Shown: positions 1-5,054 of the stretch, piece after piece | How positions within the stretch are numbered: position 1 is the stretch's first letter | Layout: the number at the start of each line of letters is the position of its first letter | Assembly (NCBI GenBank): GCA_005787665.1 | Contig: SYAB01000378.1 | Span: 1 to 5,054, forward strand | Reading direction: 5' to 3' | DNA from: Actinomycetota bacterium | GTDB taxonomy: Bacteria; Actinomycetota; Actinomycetes; Mycobacteriales; Mycobacteriaceae | DNA: 5,054 nucleotides | The notes under the pieces: generated by a model | What the model was told of the DNA's origin: nothing | Seen by the model: only the letters and a program-made list of their open reading frames with translations | Databases searched by the model: none | Position numbers and translations under genes: made by a program

Positions 1-1
1 G

Positions 2-1126
2 GCCGGAATCCCCGCCAGACGGCGCGGTCGGGGCGTGGCCGCGGAGATCGCCCTGGCTCGCCACGACTCCCCCGCCCGCGGTAACCGGCACCTCGGGTTC
101 GCCAAGGCTCTGGTCCACGAAATGCCCCACACCCTGGCCGCGCTGAGTAGCGGAGCACTCTCGGAATGGCGGGCGACGTTGATCGTGCGGGAAAGTGCCT
201 GCCTAGATCTGGCCGACCGCCACCTCCTCGACGCCGAATTGTGCGCCGAGCCCGGCCGACTGATCGGCCTGGGTGACCGTCGAGTGGCCGCCGAGGCCCG
301 CGCGATCGCCTACCGACTCGACCCCCACGCCGTGGTCGATCGCGCCGTGAGAGCCGAACGGGAACGCACCGTCACCATCCGGCCGGCACCGGACTGCATG
401 ACCTATCTGACCGCGCTACTCCCCTTGACCCAGGGCGTCTCGGCCTACGCCGCGCTCAAGCGCGCCGCCGATACCTGCGGCGACGGCCGGGGCCGCGGCC
501 AGGTCATGGCCGACACCCTCGTCGAGCGCCTCACCGGACGCGCCGCGACCGTCGCCACACCCGTCTCGGTCAACCTGGTGCTCTCCGACGACACCTTGCT
601 GGCCGGGGCCACCGCACCGGCAACCGTGCCCGGCTACGGCCCCATCCCGGCCGCCGTGGCGCGCCAACTCATCAGCACCGCGGCCGCCGACCCGCAATCC
701 CGGGCCACGCTGCGACGGCTCTACCGACACCCGCGATCGGGCGCGCTGGTGGCGATGGAATCACGCTCCCGGCTGTTTCCCGACGGCCTGGCGCAGTTCA
801 TCGCACTGCGCGACCAAACCTGCCGAACGCCATACTGCGACGCGCCAATCCGCCACACCGACCACGCAGCCCCGGCTGCCCGGGGCGGGCCGACCACCGC
901 CGGCAACGGAAACGGCCGCTGCGAAGCTTGCAACTACGCCAAGGAGGCACCGGGCTGGACGGTCAGAACCCACACCGACGACAACGGCACCCACACGGCC
1001 GTGCTCACCACCCCGACGGGGGACACCCACACCTCCACCGCCCCACCGATCGCTCCCCGGCAGCGCTGCGACACCAGCACCCTCGAAATCGACATCGGAA
1101 TCGCACTCGCCCGACACGCCGCCTAA
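2..1126 (+). CDS. DUF222 protein with C-terminal HNH endonuclease domain (13E12 repeat family), 5'-truncated by window edge
   Basis: The frame is open from base 2 to the TAA at 1124-1126, so the gene enters from upstream. A GTG at 35 is only an internal Val codon: the residues before it (AGIPARRRGRG) continue the family pattern and no ribosome site precedes it. Numbered from that GTG, residues 1-230 are the alpha-helical DUF222 region. Residues 263-307 form an HNH/zinc module with paired cysteines (Cys263/Cys268 and Cys296/Cys299), an Asp-His pair (D276-H277), Asn291 and the closing CNYAKEAPGW block. The position after Cys299-Asn300 is Tyr, a variant I recall as common in this family. The family occurs in many copies in mycobacteria (the REP13E12 repeats of M. 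tuberculosis). Its function is unproven; DNA nicking or cleavage by the HNH fold is inferred. The tail after residue 310 is rich in Thr, His and Pro and is probably disordered. The gene converges on the operon to its right and shows no functional link to it. Confidence 0.9.
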   Translation, partial: AGIPARRRGRGVAAEIALARHDSPARGNRHLGFAKALVHEMPHTLAALSSGALSEWRATLIVRESACLDLADRHLLDAELCAEPGRLIGLGDRRVAAEARAIAYRLDPHAVVDRAVRAERERTVTIRPAPDCMTYLTALLPLTQGVSAYAALKRAADTCGDGRGRGQVMADTLVERLTGRAATVATPVSVNLVLSDDTLLAGATAPATVPGYGPIPAAVARQLISTAAADPQSRATLRRLYRHPRSGALVAMESRSRLFPDGLAQFIALRDQTCRTPYCDAPIRHTDHAAPAARGGPTTAGNGNGRCEACNYAKEAPGWTVRTHTDDNGTHTAVLTTPTGDTHTSTAPPIAPRQRCDTSTLEIDIGIALARHAA

Positions 1127-1151
1127 CGGGTCCCAATTCAGGGGGTCAACA

Positions 1152-1165
1152 GGACGTCTACGTCC
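1152..1165. repeat. Short perfect inverted repeat in the intergenic region
   Basis: GGACGT-CT-ACGTCC is a six-base perfect dyad with a two-base centre, 26 bases after the stop codon of the DUF222/HNH gene. The loop is too small for a good terminator hairpin and no T-run follows. A protein-binding or recombination half-site pair is possible, but so is chance. Confidence 0.4.
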
Positions 1166-1340
1166 GTAAGGCTCTGTGGGATGGGAATCTTGAGGTCCGA
1201 ATCGGCCTGCTCGTTCCCGCAAAGGCAGCAAACCAACCGCAGGCGTGGACCACAACCTACTCAGTTTTTCGTGCCGGGGCCGCGGGGCGCTGGGCCTGAA
1301 AAGTATCTGGGTGCTGGCTGTTGCGACCTGAGGCCGTGTT

Positions 1341-1367
1341 GGCCTGCCCCGTATCGCCGGGGTGGCC
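1341..1367 (-). terminator. Candidate intrinsic terminator hairpin of the receptor-channel operon
   Basis: GGCC (1341-1344) and CCCCG (1347-1351) pair with CGGGG (1358-1362) and GGCC (1364-1367). The loop is TATCGC, with a G-T wobble and a single bulged T between the two stem blocks. The hairpin starts eight bases downstream of the channel gene's TAG on the minus strand. There is no T-tract on either side, as is often the case for mycobacterial terminators. Because the stem is symmetrical it could also act on plus-strand transcripts from the DUF222/HNH gene. Confidence 0.55.
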
Positions 1368-1374
1368 GGGCGTT

Positions 1375-2787
1375 CTAGCTCGCGTCGGCAGGACCCGTTG
1401 CCATCGCCCGCCGCACCGAAGCACTGCGCTCGTCGATCGAACGGCCGAACTCGTTGAGCAATGCCGGGCTTCGCTGCACCACCCGCTCGATGGCCTCCCG
1501 GTCGACGTAGACCAGCGTCACCTCGCCGAGCGCGAAGTACGAACCCGCGGCGGGATGGCGGACCAGGGTGCTCTGCCCCAGATAACCGCCGCTCTCGAGG
1601 GTGTCGACTTCGGTGCGGGAGCCGTCCCCGGAGTCCGCGGTCAGCACAACCCTGCCGGACATGATGAAGGACATTCCCTCGGGCACAGCCCCGGCGGGCT
1701 GGATCAGTTCGCCGGACCCGTAGCAGGCGATGGTCGCGTACGGCACCATCGCCCGCTGCTGTTCCTCGCTCATCCGGAGCGTCGGAGCCACCACGCTCCG
1801 GATCGCCCGGGCGACCAGTTCCGGCTCGGAGAACACGTCGACGGATTCGTCGAGATGCAGCCCCTCACGACGGGCCGCGTACCAGATCCAGCGCAGAAAT
1901 CTCGCCTCGGCCTCGCCGTCGTCGGCCGGCGAACGCAGCGGAATCTTGGTGCTGTACCTGAGTCCACCGACGGGCACCGCGACCGGACTGAGGTCGGGAT
2001 GGCACTCCGGCAGTTGCGACGCGGCCCGCACCAACATGTCGCAGACCTGATCCGGGCGGTCCTCGACGCCGAACACGCTGGTGACCCGCAACGCATGCTG
2101 ACCGGCCGGGCGGCTCTGGTTGGTGAACGCCGCCGCGGCGAGCACCGAGTTGGGAATGACCCGCAAACCGTGCTTGGTCTCGACGTGAACGGCGCGCCAG
2201 TTGACCTCCACGACGCGGCCGGTGGCGGTATCGGTCTCGATCCAGTCCCCCAGCCGGAACGGCTGTTCGAAAAGCATCAGCAGTCCCGAGATGACCTGGC
2301 CGACCGAGTTCTGCAGCGTCAGGCCGATGACGATCGAGGTGATCCCCAACGCGGTGAACAGTCCCCCGACGTGTGCGCCCCAGATATAGGCGAAGATCAA
2401 CCCGACACCGATGACGATGAGCGCGAAGCGCATCACATCGAGGAAGATCGCGGGCATCCGCCGGCGCCAACTGGTTTCCGGGGCGCTGGCGAACACCGAG
2501 GCCCTGACCCCGGACAGCATCAGGACGAGGATGACGATGGCCAGCAGCGTGCCGACGATACGCACCGGGGTCGACCCGGCCGGCATCTGCGTCGCGCCGA
2601 TCATCGCGAGCAGCAGAGCGGCCAACGGCAGCAGGTAGTTGCGCAGCAGAGTGACCGCACCGACCAGCGAACTACCCCGACGGCGCAGGGTGTGCTGCCA
2701 CTCGGTCAGCACGATCAGCAGCAGGGGCAATCCGATCGCGATACCCGCGGCCCAGAGGAACCACGGCGAGGACAGCAGCGAGGTCAT
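1375..2787 (-). CDS. MscS-family channel with C-terminal cyclic-nucleotide-binding-like domain (Rv2434c-like, bCNG type)
   Basis: The 470-residue protein has about five hydrophobic segments (roughly 8-28, 50-66, 76-95, 117-137 and the pore helix from 141). These are followed by the MscS signature: the pore helix to about 173, then FEQPFRLGDWIE (173-184) and the beta domain to about 225, including the HGLRVIPNS block. The cytoplasmic part continues to about 330. Residues 347-437 look like a cyclic-nucleotide-binding beta-roll, with GYLGQSTLVR at 401-410 at the phosphate-binding cassette. MscS proteins with such a domain (bCNG channels) are known to respond to cAMP with little mechanosensitivity. 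Here the cassette Glu is Gln405 and the expected Arg is missing (Ala near 414), so cAMP binding is doubtful. The start codon overlaps the stop of the cyclase-like gene by four bases (ATGA) and has its own GGAG site, which argues for cotranslation. The location is predicted to be the inner membrane. Assignment as MscS is firm; the ligand is unknown. Confidence 0.92.
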   Translation of the reverse strand: MTSLLSSPWFLWAAGIAIGLPLLLIVLTEWQHTLRRRGSSLVGAVTLLRNYLLPLAALLLAMIGATQMPAGSTPVRIVGTLLAIVILVLMLSGVRASVFASAPETSWRRRMPAIFLDVMRFALIVIGVGLIFAYIWGAHVGGLFTALGITSIVIGLTLQNSVGQVISGLLMLFEQPFRLGDWIETDTATGRVVEVNWRAVHVETKHGLRVIPNSVLAAAAFTNQSRPAGQHALRVTSVFGVEDRPDQVCDMLVRAASQLPECHPDLSPVAVPVGGLRYSTKIPLRSPADDGEAEARFLRWIWYAARREGLHLDESVDVFSEPELVARAIRSVVAPTLRMSEEQQRAMVPYATIACYGSGELIQPAGAVPEGMSFIMSGRVVLTADSGDGSRTEVDTLESGGYLGQSTLVRHPAAGSYFALGEVTLVYVDREAIERVVQRSPALLNEFGRSIDERSASVRRAMATGPADAS

Positions 2788-4973
2788 TGCATCGGCTCCA
2801 GAAGACGCCAGATGGCCACCTGGGCGCCGTTGACGTCGAGGGTGCCGGCCGCCTCGAAGGTCATCGAATCCGACACGGCGTCATAGACCGCCGACGTGAC
2901 GTAGATGCCGGGATCGGGGACGCCATCCTTGATCTGGTGCGCCAGGTTCACCGCGGTTCCCCACATATCGAAGATCGGGGAGGGATCACCGACCAGTCCG
3001 CTGCTGACGGCACCGGTATCGACACCGGCCCGCAGGGCCAGGTTCAGCGATGCCTCGCTGTTGAACCGCTCGATGATGCGCTGGCATTCCAGGGCGAACT
3101 CCACGGTGCGCCGGACGTTGTCCAGTCGCGGCGTGGTCAGTCCGCAGCTGCCCAGGTAGCCGTTGCGGACCGGCCGCACCCGCTCGACGTCGAACTCCCC
3201 TGCCGCCGAGTCGAACTGGCGGTTCAACTCATTGGCGATATCCAGGAATGCGCCCGAATCGAACTCGGCCTGCAGACGGTCCAGGCCGGCGATATCGGCA
3301 TAGACGACGGTCACGTTCGAATGGTCGCGGGCGGTGATCTGCTCGCCGCTCTGGAACTTCTCGGCGATCGGTGCCGGCATCAGCGCGCGCAGCAACCCGC
3401 GGATCTGGGACCGTTGCTCGCCGAGCAGGTCCTCCTTGACCGACAGGCTGCGGCTCATCTCGTTGAACATCCCGGTCAGATCGCCGATCTCGTCGCGGGT
3501 CTCGACCGGGATCTCGACCCGGTAGTCACCGGCACTGATGCGCTGGACACCGGCCTCCAGTCGCCGCAGGGGGCGCAGGAACACCTGCGCAAGGATCAGC
3601 GCGAGCAGACAGACCCCGAAGATGATGCCGGTGGTGGCCAGAACGACGGTGCGGGCGAACGTCGCCTCGCGGGCGAAGGCCTCCGCCGTGCTGATCTTGG
3701 CCACGATCGACCACCGCAGGCCGGCGATCTGACCGGTCGGGGCATAGGCCTGGATGGTCTGCTCGCCCAGATAGTCCCGGTTGATCAGCGTCCCGGTGTG
3801 CCCCTTCAATCCCTCGATGTGTGCCTCGGGACTGACCGGCTGGATCAGGGTCGTGCCGCCCTGCCGGATGGCGAGGTCGGGGATGTCCGGCGGTGTTCCG
3901 GCGTCGATGACCTTCTGCTTGTATTTTTCCGGGTCCTCCAGGAAAAGCCGCGAGTCCGATCGCATGAGCAGGTCTTCGCCGGCCAGGATGGTCTCGCCGG
4001 TCTGACCCATCCCGGCCTGCTCCCAGCTTCGATCAAACGTCATCACCTTGTTGACCTTGGTGATGGGGAACTGAAGGGCCAGCACACCTTCCGGCTTTCC
4101 GGTGGGCGGCACCGGGGCGACCATCCACGCGGTCGGGGCCATGGTGGCCGGCTGATAGAACTCGAAGTCGGTGAAGCTCACCCGGTCTTCCTTGTTGCTC
4201 GACATGGCATCGGTGTAGGCGTCGCGCAGCTTGGACCCGCTGTAGGGGCCGGTGAGGATGTTGGTGCCCAGGTCGACGTTCTTGTAGGCGCTGTAGACCA
4301 CGTTGCCCCGGTCGTCGAGCAACAGTGCGTCCTCGAAGCCGAACCGGGTGACGATCTCTGCGAAGAAGGAGTGATACTTCGCGTTGGCCGCTGACCAGGC
4401 GCTCCCGTCGCCGACATCGTCGGCCGCGATGGCGAGTTCGTCGGTCGGCAGCGCGGCGGTGTAGGCGGCCTGCAGGTACCGCTCGGCATTGGAGGTGGGC
4501 AGCAGGGCTGCCACGTCGAGGCGGGTGCCGCTGTACTTCTCGGTCTCCTTCGCAAAGAAGTCGTAGTAGTCGGCGACGGCCTTCGACATCTCCGGGGTGA
4601 TCCGGGCGTCGGCCAACCTGTTGAAACCGTCGGTGAAGTCGCGTAGCGCGTTCCCGGTCATATCGCCGTGGGTGTAAGTGACCAGTGCGTTGCGCAGATC
4701 GGTGACCTGGGCGGTCAGATTGCGACGCTGGGACTCGAGGATCTCGGTGAGCCGGGTGACCGCGGCCGACCGCAGGGCGTTGCGCCCGTTCTGGTAGGAA
4801 ATGCCGCCGACGATGGCCGCGGCGAGAACGGTGCACAGCACCAACATCAGGATCAGCTTGGACTGGATACTGATGCGGTTGAGCAGTTTGCGCCGGGGAG
4901 TCTTCACCCGGGCCGGTGGCTTCACGGACTCGGGTGCCACCGGATCCGCGTCCTGCTCCGAGGGTTGCGCCAT
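2784..4973 (-). CDS. Membrane receptor with extracytoplasmic Cache-like sensor, HAMP and degenerate class III cyclase domain (Rv2435c-like)
   Basis: I chose the ATG at 4973 (729 residues), not the upstream GTG at 5030 (748). GGGGAAGGGAG directly precedes the ATG, and the first 19 residues of the longer form look non-conserved. The 729-residue length is close to what I recall for Rv2435c. Order: basic, Pro-rich cytosolic tail (1-38); membrane helix about 39-58; extracytoplasmic region 59-442 resembling a double Cache sensor (FGFEDALLLDDRGNVVYSAY at 211-230, then LGTNILTGPY); second helix about 443-466; HAMP about 466-519, with DEIGDLTGMFNEM; linker ALMPAPIAEKF; class III cyclase domain 550-725. 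In the cyclase domain, metal-binding Asp560 and Asp669/Asn676 (FDMWGTAVN) are present. The second metal Asp is Asn604, the purine-specifying Lys is Arg600 and the transition-state Arg is Gln680. Activity as a canonical adenylate or guanylate cyclase is therefore unlikely. The gene heads the operon with the channel gene. A signal-receiving role is inferred; the ligand is unknown. Confidence 0.92.
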   Translation of the reverse strand: MAQPSEQDADPVAPESVKPPARVKTPRRKLLNRISIQSKLILMLVLCTVLAAAIVGGISYQNGRNALRSAAVTRLTEILESQRRNLTAQVTDLRNALVTYTHGDMTGNALRDFTDGFNRLADARITPEMSKAVADYYDFFAKETEKYSGTRLDVAALLPTSNAERYLQAAYTAALPTDELAIAADDVGDGSAWSAANAKYHSFFAEIVTRFGFEDALLLDDRGNVVYSAYKNVDLGTNILTGPYSGSKLRDAYTDAMSSNKEDRVSFTDFEFYQPATMAPTAWMVAPVPPTGKPEGVLALQFPITKVNKVMTFDRSWEQAGMGQTGETILAGEDLLMRSDSRLFLEDPEKYKQKVIDAGTPPDIPDLAIRQGGTTLIQPVSPEAHIEGLKGHTGTLINRDYLGEQTIQAYAPTGQIAGLRWSIVAKISTAEAFAREATFARTVVLATTGIIFGVCLLALILAQVFLRPLRRLEAGVQRISAGDYRVEIPVETRDEIGDLTGMFNEMSRSLSVKEDLLGEQRSQIRGLLRALMPAPIAEKFQSGEQITARDHSNVTVVYADIAGLDRLQAEFDSGAFLDIANELNRQFDSAAGEFDVERVRPVRNGYLGSCGLTTPRLDNVRRTVEFALECQRIIERFNSEASLNLALRAGVDTGAVSSGLVGDPSPIFDMWGTAVNLAHQIKDGVPDPGIYVTSAVYDAVSDSMTFEAAGTLDVNGAQVAIWRLLEPMQ
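2796..2799 (-). promoter_or_regulatory. Ribosome binding site of the channel gene, inside the cyclase-like gene
   Basis: Read on the minus strand, GGAG lies eight bases before the ATG at 2787. It is embedded in the last codons of the upstream gene. Together with the ATGA overlap this fixes the channel start and supports translational coupling or reinitiation. Confidence 0.7.
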
Positions 4974-4975
4974 GA

Positions 4976-4986
4976 CTCCCTTCCCC
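4976..4986 (-). promoter_or_regulatory. Strong ribosome binding site deciding the receptor start
   Basis: Read on the minus strand the sequence is GGGGAAGGGAG followed by TC and the ATG at 4973. The GAAGG core sits five bases before the ATG. No comparable site precedes the alternative GTG at 5030, so this site sets the annotated start. Confidence 0.7.
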
Positions 4987-4991
4987 GCCGG

Positions 4992-5021
4992 TTGACATGC
5001 GGGAACCGCCGCGTCGACGTT
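4992..5021 (+). promoter_or_regulatory. Possible divergent promoter facing right
   Basis: A perfect TTGACA (4992-4997) is followed after 18 bases by GACGTT (5016-5021), which keeps the A at position 2 and the T at position 6 of a SigA -10 but not its first T. The element overlaps the candidate minus-strand -10, so the two promoters would compete. It would serve a gene beginning at or beyond the right edge. Confidence 0.3.
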
Positions 5022-5022
5022 A
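5017..5022 (-). promoter_or_regulatory. Possible -10 element of the receptor-channel operon
   Basis: On the minus strand TAACGT fits the mycobacterial TANNNT pattern and lies about 44 bases before the chosen ATG, which would give a leader of about 35 bases. I see no good -35 match at 16-19 bases upstream, which is common in mycobacteria. If real, transcription starts inside the longer alternative reading frame, which supports the shorter start. Confidence 0.35.
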
Positions 5023-5038
5023 GCAGGCACTGTTGCTC

Positions 5039-5054
5039 GGGGGGCAGAAGTGAC
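5039..5054 (+). other. Possible ribosome site and first codons of a divergent gene
   Basis: GGGGGG (5039-5044), a five-base spacer and GTG (5050-5052) followed by AC could begin a rightward gene that leaves the window after less than two codons. From memory, a ribokinase-like gene lies divergently at this place in M. tuberculosis, but nothing here identifies the product. Confidence 0.25.

Larger units (their letters stand above)
1127..1374. other. Convergent intergenic region without a recognisable gene
   Basis: These 248 bases separate the stop codons of two converging genes. The section from about 1130 to 1300 looks less GC-rich than the genes and contains mixed runs such as GTTTTT near 1263 and GAAAAG near 1299. 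Open frames run through it on both strands, but none has a ribosome site, a recognisable domain or mycobacterial third-position GC bias that I can see. It holds the dyad at 1152-1165 and the hairpin at 1341-1367. It may be the conserved 3' flank of a 13E12-type repeat unit, which could not be tested here. Confidence 0.5.

Noticed and set aside
35..37. GTG at 35 as the true start of the DUF222/HNH protein
   Set aside because: The frame stays open to the window edge with family-like residues before it, and there is no ribosome site, so the gene is truncated by the window.
761..1255. Minus-strand open frame overlapping the end of the HNH gene
   Set aside because: Gly/Val/Arg-rich antisense shadow without motifs. 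The plus-strand frame carries the HNH module.
928..1299. Plus-strand open frame running from the HNH gene into the intergenic region
   Set aside because: Its first part is the shifted frame of the HNH gene. The part after 1126 has no start, ribosome site or domain.
1321..2886. Long plus-strand open frame (521 codons) opposite the channel gene
   Set aside because: It is a mirror of the channel coding sequence in high-GC DNA. Its translation is low-complexity, rich in Arg, Asp, Gln and His, with no domain. The minus-strand frame has clear MscS motifs.
2787..4394. Long plus-strand open frame (535 codons) opposite the cyclase-like receptor
   Set aside because: It has shadow-frame composition (Gly, Asp, Arg, Gln, His), no recognisable motif and no ribosome site, while the opposite strand encodes HAMP and cyclase motifs.
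1..5054. CRISPR array, tRNA, rRNA or a complete insertion sequence
   Set aside because: No regularly spaced repeats, no cloverleaf-like segment, no transposase and no terminal inverted repeats were seen on reading either strand.

Overview
The window is high-GC DNA with very few stop codons on either strand. The gene content points to a mycobacterium, most likely a fast-growing, environmental Mycobacterium/Mycolicibacterium. Two things support this: a DUF222/HNH (13E12-repeat type) gene, and a cyclase-like gene followed by an MscS/cyclic-nucleotide-domain channel gene. From memory, the pair has the same order, overlap style and protein lengths as Rv2435c-Rv2434c of M. tuberculosis. The assignment rests on reading the translated sequences, not on a database search.

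Layout. (1) Positions 2-1126, plus strand: the 3' part of a DUF222 protein with a C-terminal HNH nuclease domain; its start lies upstream of the window. (2) Positions 1127-1374: a 248-base convergent intergenic region. It holds a short perfect dyad (1152-1165) and a GC-rich hairpin (1341-1367) just after the stop codon of the minus-strand operon. I see no convincing gene in it. (3) Positions 1375-2787, minus strand: an MscS-type channel with a C-terminal cyclic-nucleotide-binding-like domain. (4) Positions 2784-4973, minus strand: a membrane receptor with a large extracytoplasmic sensor, a HAMP linker and a class III nucleotide-cyclase-like domain. (5) Positions 4974-5054: the upstream control region of this operon, possibly shared with a divergent gene starting at the right edge.

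The two minus-strand genes overlap by four bases (ATGA), so they are almost certainly cotranscribed and translationally coupled. The simplest reading is a signalling pair in which an extracellular cue is sensed by the cyclase-like receptor and passed to the channel. The striking point is that both halves are degenerate. The cyclase domain has lost its second metal-binding Asp (Asn604) and the transition-state Arg (Gln680), and has Arg600 in place of the purine-specifying Lys. The channel's nucleotide domain lacks the Glu and the Arg of the phosphate-binding cassette (Gln405; Ala near 414). A classical cAMP relay is therefore doubtful. Direct protein coupling, a different ligand, or heterodimerisation with another cyclase should be considered.
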